The notes under the pieces: model-generated | What the model was told of the DNA's origin: nothing | Databases searched by the model: none | Seen by the model: the letters and a program-made list of their open reading frames with translations, nothing else | Translations under genes and position numbers: made by a program | Source: an uncultured Lachnospiraceae bacterium | GTDB taxonomy: Bacteria > Bacillota > Clostridia > Lachnospirales > Lachnospiraceae | DNA length: 50,196 bases | Direction: 5' to 3' | Assembly: GCA_937965795.1 (NCBI GenBank) | Contig: CALCMD010000042.1 | Coordinates: forward strand, 1 to 50,196 | Shown here: positions 8,181 to 14,601 of the stretch, piece by piece | Position numbering within the stretch: position 1 is the stretch's first letter | How the letters are laid out: each line of letters opens with the position of its first letter

Positions 8181-9996
8181 TCACCCCCTCCAGCTCCTGC
8201 TTTGGTATATGAAATACGAATTTCTCACGTCCCGCTGTAATGATGTCGCCGTCCAGCAGCATCCTCCGGTTCGTGATTTTTACGCCATTGACATAGGTAC
8301 CATTCGTGGACTCCAGATCTTCGATGTAGCATCCCATCTTGTTGACCTCTACGACGAAATGCTGCTTGGACAGCCTGTCGTCATCGAAATAAATATTGCA
8401 GATGTCTGAGCGTCCCACGAAGAGGCTTCCCTCAATATTCCACTCGACATCCTTAATGGCTCCTGCCCGGTCTGTGATGGTAAGCCAGATCTTTCTGCTG
8501 TCGGCTTGCTCCAGCTCATCCGGAGTGACGCCGTTTATGACGACCTTCCTTTTGCGGATGACCAGGATCAGGATGACGCCGATGACCAGAACCAGCGCCA
8601 GAAGCCCGATCCACCAGTAAGTCCTAAGGGCCTCTCTGAACGCAGCCTGGCCTGCGTCAATCCCGTTTTCGATGGTAAATTCCGCCGTGGCATTCATTTT
8701 ATTCTGATCCTGGGAGTTATCCCGGATATTGCTGCATTTTAAGAGGTAGGAATCCTTGTACAGCTCCTCCGCCATCGTCAGTGTGACCTCAACCTCCGTT
8801 CCTTTCACCACCGCATTGGCAGACTCGATCGCCCAGATCTTTCCATCGCCTTCTTCGCTCACGCTCTGCACCAGATAGTTTGAGATCTCGCTGGCGTCTG
8901 TCGTGTAGATTCCGTTTCTGTCCTGTAAGGTAAAAGTGATCGAATTTCCGCTGACTTCTTCGATATCTCCCACAAAGCCGGGCGCATCGTTATCTTCTTC
9001 ATAATCTGAATAATCCACAGTCACTGCATCCACCGCAGAATTATCTGCGGTAAGCTTCAGCTCTCCCCGCCCTGTGACCTGATTGGTCGAGGCGGTCAGT
9101 CTCACGACGTAGCTTTCTTTTTCCAGCAGGGTATGGATGGTCTGAAACGCTTCCTGTACGCTTTCCTTCGTACCATCCACACTGCAGTCGTGGTAATATC
9201 CCCGGCAGTTCTTTTCTGCCAGGATCCGATTTCTGGTATAGGAAATCTTCTCCTCCTGCTCCTCCGTCCGGCCGGATTTCGACGGTTTCCGGTTCAGCAG
9301 AATCCCGTAAACCGGGACGGACGCCTCCTTTACCGTGTTCGCCGTGGAGACATTGTCAATATCCTTTCCCTTCGAATCATCCTCCCCATCGGTAAGCAGC
9401 AATACCACGGTACGCTTTTTCGGCGACGTCTGTTCCTTTAAGACCTGGTTCAGGGAACGGTAGAGAACCGTCTTGCTGTCTGCACTGCTTAAATATTCGA
9501 TCGCTGCGATTTTTTCGCTGTCACTCTGTTTCTTCTTTTTGTCCTTCTTTCCTACGCTGCTTTTGAAAATCTCCGTTTTCTCTCCGGACGCACTGTTCGT
9601 ACCCACAGTGTACAGCGTCATCTCATCTCCTGCTTTCAGCGACTGCCGCAGGCCTGCAAGCTGTACCTTCGTCTCTTCGAACTGTTCTTTATTGACCGAG
9701 CCGGAATTATCCATCAGGATAATGTATGCGATTCCTTCCCCGCTCTTTTCAAAGGGAAGGATCTCCTCATCCGCCGTAAAGGAAATCTCTCCCATTTTGC
9801 CTGTTACCTTTACATCCTCCTTCATCTGGGAGCCTGTCATATACACCTCGATATTCGGCGCCTTTCCAAAGGCCTGCTCCGCTACATAAGGTGTTCTGAC
9901 CGCAGCGGCCTGCACCTGCCACGCTTTTCCTCCGGTCAGAGCCAAAAGACAGGCTGCTGCGATTCCTATTGTTTTTCCTGCTGTTTTTCTTCCCAT
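8173..9996 (-). CDS. Membrane VWA-FHA protein
   Basis: The start at 9996 is preferred because GGGGGA lies 7 nt upstream, giving 607 residues. A signal peptide (about 1-31) leads to an extracytoplasmic von Willebrand A domain with the metal-site motif MDNSGS and LLLTDGEDD (about 65-285). A beta-sandwich region with TFTLQDRNGIYTTDASEI and VEVTLTMAEE follows. One strong transmembrane helix (about 463-485) then leads to a basic stop and a cytoplasmic FHA domain (about 520-600: FVGRSD, RLSKQHF, STNGTYVNG). It therefore joins an outside adhesion-like or ligand-binding domain to an inside phosphothreonine reader, in one polypeptide. It overlaps the upstream FHA gene by 31 bp. A role in recruiting surface or envelope machinery on kinase signalling is inferred. 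Confidence 0.92.
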   Translation of the reverse strand: MGRKTAGKTIGIAAACLLALTGGKAWQVQAAAVRTPYVAEQAFGKAPNIEVYMTGSQMKEDVKVTGKMGEISFTADEEILPFEKSGEGIAYIILMDNSGSVNKEQFEETKVQLAGLRQSLKAGDEMTLYTVGTNSASGEKTEIFKSSVGKKDKKKKQSDSEKIAAIEYLSSADSKTVLYRSLNQVLKEQTSPKKRTVVLLLTDGEDDSKGKDIDNVSTANTVKEASVPVYGILLNRKPSKSGRTEEQEEKISYTRNRILAEKNCRGYYHDCSVDGTKESVQEAFQTIHTLLEKESYVVRLTASTNQVTGRGELKLTADNSAVDAVTVDYSDYEEDNDAPGFVGDIEEVSGNSITFTLQDRNGIYTTDASEISNYLVQSVSEEGDGKIWAIESANAVVKGTEVEVTLTMAEELYKDSYLLKCSNIRDNSQDQNKMNATAEFTIENGIDAGQAAFREALRTYWWIGLLALVLVIGVILILVIRKRKVVINGVTPDELEQADSRKIWLTITDRAGAIKDVEWNIEGSLFVGRSDICNIYFDDDRLSKQHFVVEVNKMGCYIEDLESTNGTYVNGVKITNRRMLLDGDIITAGREKFVFHIPKQELEGVSE

Positions 9997-10595
9997 GTTC
10001 TCTTCCCCCTGCAAAATGGTATAAATAAAAAGCTGGTGTCCCCGATGGTGATCCTGTCATCCTCCTTCAGCTTCTGGGTGGATTCCAGCATCTTTCCATT
10101 CAGATAAACCAGGTTTCCGCCCTCTGCCGCTATGTAGAAAGCGTTCCCCTTCGGATCGTAAATGACCGAACAGTGCTTCTCTCTTGAAATCTTCTTGTCA
10201 TCCACCATGACCACATCCATCGAAGGGCTGCGGCCGACAAAGTTTTTCCCGGCATGAAGCCGGTAGTCCCGTCCCTGTTCGTTCCCGGTCATACAGACCA
10301 GCCACCCTGTGACGGGCTTTGCTGCCGTCATGCCAAAAAAGCCAAAAGAAATCGTCTTGTCATCGTCTGCCGCACGTCCTGCGCCGCCCGGCATGGATGC
10401 GCCGGATGCACGGCCGATGATATTCCCCAGTTCCTCTCCCAGGGACAGCCCGACCTCTGTGATGGAAATCGTCCGGTCATCCTCCTCAATGTCATTTAAC
10501 CGCATCCCCAGCTTCTCGCTTGCCTGCTTACAGTGGGGACACGCCTTATGTACACTCGTATCGTACCAGTGTCCGTTCTTACATCTTTTTATCAT
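9966..10595 (-). CDS. Zinc-ribbon FHA-domain protein (smaller paralogue)
   Basis: The 209-residue protein has the same N-terminal Cys/His motif as its larger paralogue (RCxxGHxYD with CPHC ending at Cys22). A linker carries two copies of a DDxTIS[FI] motif (Thr42 in DDRTISI, Thr81 in DDKTISF). The C-terminal FHA domain (about 100-195) contains FVGRS, KISREKHC and VYLNG. The Thr sites followed by a hydrophobic residue at +3 are plausible kinase targets that an FHA domain could bind, within or between molecules, as known for GarA/OdhI-type regulators. The ATG overlaps the phosphatase stop (ATGA), a sign of translational coupling. Confidence 0.9.
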   Translation of the reverse strand: MIKRCKNGHWYDTSVHKACPHCKQASEKLGMRLNDIEEDDRTISITEVGLSLGEELGNIIGRASGASMPGGAGRAADDDKTISFGFFGMTAAKPVTGWLVCMTGNEQGRDYRLHAGKNFVGRSPSMDVVMVDDKKISREKHCSVIYDPKGNAFYIAAEGGNLVYLNGKMLESTQKLKEDDRITIGDTSFLFIPFCRGKRTWEEKQQEKQ

Positions 10596-11347
10596 TTTTC
10601 TTTCCTTTTCCCTGCCGGCTGCCGCACGAATACTGCGATCGCCGAGTAGTTATCCATGTTTGTTCCTCTTCCGTTTTCTACTACGATTTTTTCCATAGCC
10701 GCCAGCCATTCCTCGGGGCTTTCCGCCTTCTTTAAGGTCCTGCACATCTTTTTTTCATCAATCAGTTCCCAGAATCCATCACTGCACAGAAGAAAGCTGC
10801 TGTGCTTTGTCAGTCTGATCCCGTTCACCACCTGATACTTCGGCGTATCCCACACAGTTCCCATGACACGCAGCAGACGGCTTCTGTCCTCATGATGGCG
10901 GATGTCCCTGTCCCGAATCTCCCCACGGTTCACCAGCATCTGCGGTACGCTGTGATCCTGGCTTCTCTGTATGTATTTCGCCTTTTCGAAATGATAGATC
11001 CTGGAATCCCCCACATGTGCGAACCTTCCCGTATCTCCTTCCAGCGCCAGGCAGGTTACCGTCGTTTTCATAGAATCTCCCGCATGTTCCCGCTCCTGCA
11101 TTTGTAAAAGCTCCTGCTGTGCATACAGGATCGCTTCCTCGACGGACGCAGAATGCTCCAGTGCATCCTTCATCTGCTCCACGACAAACCGGGACGCCAC
11201 ATCTCCATTCCCGTGGCCTCCCAGACCGTCACAGAGGATAAAGGAACGCCGCTCCTGCCCGACTGCGACGTCCAGAAAATCTTCATTCACCGCACGTTCT
11301 CCCCGGTCGGTCAGCATAGCATATGTAATGTGTAACGTCGGCTCCAT
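10592..11347 (-). CDS. PP2C-family Ser/Thr protein phosphatase (first gene of the kinase operon)
   Basis: The ATG at 11347 follows AAGGAGGAGGG; an in-frame TTG 33 bases upstream lacks a ribosome site, so 251 residues is preferred. Motifs of a PrpC/Stp-type phosphatase are present in order: RGERAVNEDF, ILCDGLGGHGNGDVAS, TTVTCLA, FAHVGDSRIYHF, LLCSDGFWEL and MDNYSAI. The Asp residues form the dinuclear metal site. As the first gene it would be the first product made when the invertible promoter upstream faces the operon. The leader between the left inverted repeat and this gene shows no convincing promoter of its own in the present orientation. Confidence 0.93.
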   Translation of the reverse strand: MEPTLHITYAMLTDRGERAVNEDFLDVAVGQERRSFILCDGLGGHGNGDVASRFVVEQMKDALEHSASVEEAILYAQQELLQMQEREHAGDSMKTTVTCLALEGDTGRFAHVGDSRIYHFEKAKYIQRSQDHSVPQMLVNRGEIRDRDIRHHEDRSRLLRVMGTVWDTPKYQVVNGIRLTKHSSFLLCSDGFWELIDEKKMCRTLKKAESPEEWLAAMEKIVVENGRGTNMDNYSAIAVFVRQPAGKRKEK

Positions 11348-11408
11348 TGTTCCCTCCTCCTTGTCTTTTTCTACAAGCAACTTCGATATTTGTTATTATG
11401 CTGACGCT

Positions 11409-11434
11409 ACCACAGAATAATCCTTCTGTGGTAA
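11409..11434 (+). repeat. Left inverted repeat of invertible promoter segment
   Basis: These 26 bases are an exact reverse complement of 11669-11694. Inside, a 9 bp arm ACCACAGAA and its complement TTCTGTGGT flank the asymmetric 6 bp spacer TAATCC. Two palindromic arms around a 6 bp crossover spacer is the layout of XerC/D-type tyrosine recombinase core sites. Confidence 0.9.
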
Positions 11435-11485
11435 ACTGCAAAAAAACGCCGGGAAAAGTCAGGAAAAAACGAAAAGCAAAACTCA

Positions 11486-11517
11486 AAAAGACACCGTCAT
11501 CTTTCACGGTGTCTTTT
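11486..11517. terminator. Bidirectional terminator inside invertible segment
   Basis: A 12 bp perfect stem, AAAAGACACCGT with ACGGTGTCTTTT, encloses the loop CATCTTTC. T tracts follow on both strands. In the current orientation it lies between the promoter and the kinase operon and blocks leftward read-through. Confidence 0.85.
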
Positions 11518-11527
11518 CAGGCATGAG

Positions 11528-11568
11528 AAAAAGACCTGAATAAGAAGAATTTTTCTTCAGGTTTTTTT
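11528..11568. terminator. Second bidirectional terminator inside invertible segment
   Basis: The stem ACCTGAA/TTCAGGT, extended by partly paired AAGAA/TTCTT, is followed by seven Ts on the plus strand. An A-run precedes it, giving a T-run on the minus strand. With the neighbouring hairpin it forms a double insulator. Confidence 0.75.
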
Positions 11569-11597
11569 CTATGTATCGATATTTTTCATTTCCTCTA

Positions 11598-11625
11598 TTG
11601 AAAACATAAGACAATATGGTATAAT
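11598..11625 (+). promoter_or_regulatory. Invertible sigma-A-type promoter, OFF orientation
   Basis: TTGAAA and TATAAT are separated by 16 bp. It is the only good promoter in the segment and reads right, toward the hairpin of the right inverted repeat and the 3' end of the recombinase gene. After inversion it would read into the kinase operon. Confidence 0.85.
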
Positions 11626-11668
11626 ATGTTCATTGAGGCTGATTCTGGAAGCATCCGGGATCACAGAC

Positions 11669-11694
11669 TTACCACAGAAGGATTATTCTGTGGT
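11669..11694 (-). repeat. Right inverted repeat of invertible promoter segment
   Basis: This is an exact inverted copy of 11409-11434, with spacer GGATTA read on the plus strand. The palindromic arms form a hairpin followed by seven Ts (11694-11700) lying mostly outside the repeat. It therefore also works as a rightward terminator that would stop the OFF-state transcript before the recombinase gene. Confidence 0.9.
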
Positions 11695-11739
11695 TTTTTT
11701 ATCCTTTCTTTCCTCCGGATTTTCACAGTCTCTTCTCTT

Positions 11740-12576
11740 TTATATGACCAGCTTCATCTCATCCAGAATCTTCTCATGGGCGGAAGCGCTCACGGCTACA
11801 TAGATCCTTGTCGTTTCGATCCTGCTGTGTCCCAGTACGTCTGCCAGATGCGCCAGATTTTTTTCGATGGCATAAAAGGTTCTGGCAAACAGATGGCGCA
11901 GATTGTGCGGAAATACTTTTCTCGCATCTACCTGTGCTTCCTGACACAGCTTTTTCATATCATGGCAGATATTTGACCGGTCCAGAGGTTTGCCGCTCCT
12001 TGTCCGAAAAATGTGACCGTCTGCAATCCCCTGTTTCTTTGCGTATTTTAAAAGTTTGCTGCGCAGCTCCTTTGGCAGAATGACGACGCGGCTTTTCCCT
12101 TTCATACGGATTTCGGCCCGCCCTTTTTTTGCCGCTTCCACCGTAATAAATACCAGCTCACTGACGCGAATGCCCGTGCAGCAGACAGACATCATCAGAA
12201 GATGCAGCCGCTCATTGTTTGTGGCTGATGCGGCAGCCAGAAGCCTTTCATATTCTGCCTTTGACAGTTCTTTTTCCTCCTCCAGAAACATCTGCTGCTG
12301 CACCGCTAAAAATTTCACTCCGCATTCCTGCCAGCCCTCAAACTTCAGAAACGCATTGATAGCCGACAGCGCTCCATTGACCGTCCGCGCCTTGTTTTTC
12401 TCCTGCAAGGCTTCCCGGTAATCCAGAAGTCTCTCCCGATTCAGCTCTTTTCCGTTTAAAAAACCGCTAAGCTGCTGCACCGCCCGGACATATTTATTGA
12501 TGGTAGCTTTCGCTTTTTCATTTAAATACAGGCTGTTTTCAAATGCCTGTATCTCCAATTCTGTAATTGTTCTCAT
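11740..12576 (-). CDS. Tyrosine recombinase, probable site-specific DNA invertase
   Basis: The 278-residue protein has an N-terminal SAM-like core-binding domain (about 1-95) and a C-terminal catalytic domain. Expected catalytic residues are all visible: Arg137 in CTGIRVSE, Lys161 in KGKSR, His224 and Arg227 in HNLRH, His250 in LGHSRIE and Tyr259 in TRIYV. The size and lack of an extra N-terminal arm-binding domain fit XerC/D-like or invertase enzymes rather than phage or Tn916 integrases. No excisionase, phage or conjugation gene is nearby. Its 3' end is 45 bp from the right inverted repeat of the promoter segment, so it is the natural candidate to flip it. GGAGG lies 8 nt before the ATG. 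Confidence 0.93.
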   Translation of the reverse strand: MRTITELEIQAFENSLYLNEKAKATINKYVRAVQQLSGFLNGKELNRERLLDYREALQEKNKARTVNGALSAINAFLKFEGWQECGVKFLAVQQQMFLEEEKELSKAEYERLLAAASATNNERLHLLMMSVCCTGIRVSELVFITVEAAKKGRAEIRMKGKSRVVILPKELRSKLLKYAKKQGIADGHIFRTRSGKPLDRSNICHDMKKLCQEAQVDARKVFPHNLRHLFARTFYAIEKNLAHLADVLGHSRIETTRIYVAVSASAHEKILDEMKLVI

Positions 12577-12675
12577 TGTTTATCCCTCCGAAATGACTGT
12601 TTTCACACAAGACTCAAGATATGCTTTCGCCTTCTCTTTTATTATGTATTCTTATTATCTTACTTCTTTGTTTGA

Positions 12676-12704
12676 ATTATACGCATTTCTTCTATAGAAA
12701 TAAA
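12676..12704 (-). promoter_or_regulatory. Probable promoter of the recombinase gene
   Basis: On the minus strand a perfect -10 TATAAT stands 17 bp from a weak -35 TTTATT, about 100 bp upstream of the recombinase start. The weak -35 suggests modest expression. Confidence 0.55.
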
Positions 12705-12770
12705 CATCTGCCCGGAGGATTTTTCTTCTCCAACGCATAAACGTTGTCAGCGCTCTCCCGCGCGCAAATC

Positions 12771-12799
12771 TTGATTTTTAACCATGCCGACGCTATAAT
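12771..12799 (+). promoter_or_regulatory. Promoter of the Crp/Fnr-family regulator gene
   Basis: TTGATT and TATAAT are spaced by 17 bp, and lie about 55 bp before the ATG chosen for the regulator. Confidence 0.7.
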
Positions 12800-12852
12800 C
12801 AGGATAAATGAAAGATAACAAAAAGAGAGTTTTTCCGAAAGGAGCTGCAAAA

Positions 12853-13527
12853 ATGCCACTCACAATATTTGATTCTGTTTACAAAGAAATATTTCCCTTT
12901 TGGGATGAAATATCAGAAACAGAAAAAGACTATATCTGCCAGAACTCTTCTGAGCTTACCTACCCCAAAGGAACCCATATCCACGACGGCAGCGAGTGCT
13001 CCGGCGTCATCCTGGTACGCTCCGGCAGCCTCAGGCTCTATATCATGTCCGAGGAAGGCAGGGACGTCACCCTCTACCGTCTGCACAAAGACGATCTGTG
13101 TATGCTGTCTGCCTCCTGCGTGCTTCAGGCGATCACTTTTGACGTGTTTATAGACGCTGAGGAGGACAGCGGATGCTATCTGATTAACGGTTCTGCCTTT
13201 GCAGCAGTTTCCGGGCGGAATCCGGCCATTAAAATATTTGCCCTCGAAACGGCCGTCAGCCGATTCTCCGACGTTATGTGGGTGATGCAGCAGGTTCTGT
13301 TCATGAGCCTGGATAAGCGCCTTGCCATCTTCCTTTCGGATGAGGCGGCGCGAACCGGCTCCGATACCATTGCACTGACACACGGGCAGATTGCCAAATA
13401 TATCGGCTCTGCCCGTGAGGCTGTATCCCGTATGCTGAAATACTTTACAAATGAAGGAATTGTAGAAGTTTCCCGCGGAGGTATTAAAATCCTCGACAAA
13501 AAGCGTCTCCGGAAATTAGCCCTCTAA
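12853..13527 (+). CDS. Crp/Fnr-family transcriptional regulator
   Basis: The ATG at 12853 has AAAGGAG 8 nt upstream; an in-frame ATG at 12808 lacks one. The 224-residue protein has an N-terminal cyclic-nucleotide-binding-type beta barrel (about 20-130: GVILVRSGSLRLY, GRDVTLYRL) and a C-terminal Crp-type helix-turn-helix (about 165-220: LTHGQIAKYIGSAREAVSRML). The N-terminal Cys cluster of Fnr is not present, so the signal is unclear. It converges on the thioredoxin gene with a 12 bp 3' overlap, and a TGTGA/TCACA site lies at the thioredoxin promoter. A role in redox control of thioredoxin is likely but inferred. Confidence 0.92.
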   Translation: MPLTIFDSVYKEIFPFWDEISETEKDYICQNSSELTYPKGTHIHDGSECSGVILVRSGSLRLYIMSEEGRDVTLYRLHKDDLCMLSASCVLQAITFDVFIDAEEDSGCYLINGSAFAAVSGRNPAIKIFALETAVSRFSDVMWVMQQVLFMSLDKRLAIFLSDEAARTGSDTIALTHGQIAKYIGSAREAVSRMLKYFTNEGIVEVSRGGIKILDKKRLRKLAL

Positions 13528-13824
13528 CATCGCAAGAATCTGGGCCTTCGGTTTTGCGCCTACCGATTTTTCCACAACCTTGCCTTCCTTCATTACAATC
13601 AGTGTAGGAATGCTTGCAACACCGAAGGTCTGCGCCAGTTCCAGTTCATTGTCCACATTGATTTTGCCTACCAGATACTGCGGATTCTCCTCTGCGATTT
13701 CATCCACGATCGGAGATACCATACGGCACGGACCGCACCAGTCGGCATAGAAATCCAAAAGAACTGGCTTTTCGCTGTTTTTTACTGATTCAAAATTATT
13801 TTTACCTACCTTGAGTACTGACAT
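13516..13824 (-). CDS. trxA: Thioredoxin
   Basis: This is a standard 102-residue thioredoxin with the WCGPC active site (Cys30, Cys33), the cis-proline segment VASIPTL and normal length. It reduces cytosolic protein disulfides with thioredoxin reductase, whose gene is not in the window. It converges with the Crp/Fnr regulator gene, overlapping at the 3' ends, with no terminator between them. The promoter and a Crp-like site lie upstream. Confidence 0.96.
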   Translation of the reverse strand: MSVLKVGKNNFESVKNSEKPVLLDFYADWCGPCRMVSPIVDEIAEENPQYLVGKINVDNELELAQTFGVASIPTLIVMKEGKVVEKSVGAKPKAQILAMLEG

Positions 13825-13858
13825 AATCTTTTCCTTCCTTTCCTTTGTTTATGTTCTT

Positions 13859-13900
13859 AGTATAACCCATATTTGTTATTATTTCTGTGATCATGTCACA
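13859..13900 (-). promoter_or_regulatory. trxA promoter region with Crp/Fnr-like site
   Basis: On the minus strand a TATACT -10 (13859-13864) lacks a good -35. TGTGA and TCACA, 5 bp apart (13886-13900), are centred about 41 bp upstream of the predicted transcription start. That is the classic class II activator position for Crp/Fnr proteins. Confidence 0.6.
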
Positions 13901-14028
13901 TTTTTCGCTTTACATATCAACTGCGTCATCGTTCCCATTGGAGCTGGAAAACTGATCAAAAACATCATAACACAAAATGCCGGCAAAAGATAAAAAATTT
14001 CACTTTATTGTGCTAAAAATCTTTTCTC

Positions 14029-14078
14029 TTGACACACAGGTAACTTGTTGCTATAATTCAGACATGCAACAAGTTACC
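14029..14078 (+). promoter_or_regulatory. marR-type promoter with palindromic operator
   Basis: Consensus TTGACA and TATAAT are 17 bp apart. A perfect 12 bp inverted repeat, GGTAACTTGTTG (14039-14050) and CAACAAGTTACC (14067-14078), brackets the -10. Binding there would block polymerase, as expected for autorepression by the MarR protein encoded just downstream. Confidence 0.88.
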
Positions 14079-14094
14079 TTTCAGGAGGAATTTC

Positions 14095-14598
14095 ATGAAT
14101 TTAGATGATCTGATTACAAGATTTTCGAGCACTACAGAAAATCAAAGAAAGGCTATTTTCAGCACCTTATTTATCGCCGGAAATAAGCTGCAAACACTTT
14201 TTGACAACCACATTCCGGAAATATCACTAAAGCAGTTTATGCTGCTGTCAATCGTCAGACAATCAAAAGACCCGCTAACCTTTACCCGGTTAGGAAACCT
14301 GCTGGGCTGCTCAAGGCAAAACATCAAAAAATTAGCTGATGTTCTGATGAAAAAAGGCTTTGTCACGATTGAGCAAAGTCCTTTCGATGCAAGAGCCCTG
14401 TGCATTTGTCCGACAGAAAAAGTAAATCATTATTTTCAAAACGATTTTTCTGAATACCAGGGAGAGCTAAAATATCTGTTTGAAGTCTATACAGAAAAAG
14501 AACTTGAAACACTTTTTCTTCTTTTATCAAAATTATATGCGGGAATCGAAAATCTTGAAAAGAAGATTGCCATAGAAAATTCAAAAAAGGAGATTTAG
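14095..14598 (+). CDS. MarR-family transcriptional regulator
   Basis: The 167-residue protein has a winged helix (about 45-105: TFTRLGNLLGCSRQNIKKLADVL, then FVTIEQSPFDARALCICPT as the wing). Helical dimerisation segments lie at both ends. AGGAGG lies 6 nt before the ATG. The perfect palindrome over its promoter is the likely operator, controlling itself and the flavodoxin gene 3 bp downstream. The inducing signal is unknown; redox or aromatic compounds are usual for such pairs. These two genes are richer in A and T than their neighbours, which hints at separate acquisition. Confidence 0.92.
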   Translation: MNLDDLITRFSSTTENQRKAIFSTLFIAGNKLQTLFDNHIPEISLKQFMLLSIVRQSKDPLTFTRLGNLLGCSRQNIKKLADVLMKKGFVTIEQSPFDARALCICPTEKVNHYFQNDFSEYQGELKYLFEVYTEKELETLFLLLSKLYAGIENLEKKIAIENSKKEI

Positions 14599-14601
14599 AA
14601 A

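Larger units (their letters stand above)
11435..11668. other. Putative invertible promoter segment (inverton)
   Basis: The 234 bp between the inverted repeats holds no gene. It contains one strong promoter reading rightward (away from the operon) and two hairpins with poly-T tracts on both sides. Flipping would place the promoter -10 at about 11478-11483 reading left, about 124 nt upstream of the first phosphatase start. The adjacent lone tyrosine recombinase is the obvious candidate enzyme. Inversion itself is inferred; it is not shown by this single copy. Confidence 0.8.

Noticed and set aside
7284..8240. 318-residue plus-strand frame opposite the PP2C gene
   Set aside because: The opposite strand encodes a complete phosphatase with all motifs; this frame is its shadow.
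11409..11700. The two palindromes explained only as ordinary terminators
   Set aside because: Only the right copy has a T-run. Two exact 26 bp copies in inverted orientation with an asymmetric spacer, a promoter between them and a recombinase next door fit recombination sites better, though the right copy can do both.
11740..12576. Tyrosine recombinase as a prophage or Tn916-type integrase
   Set aside because: It has no arm-binding N-domain, excisionase or neighbouring phage or conjugation genes, and no attachment-site duplication was seen.
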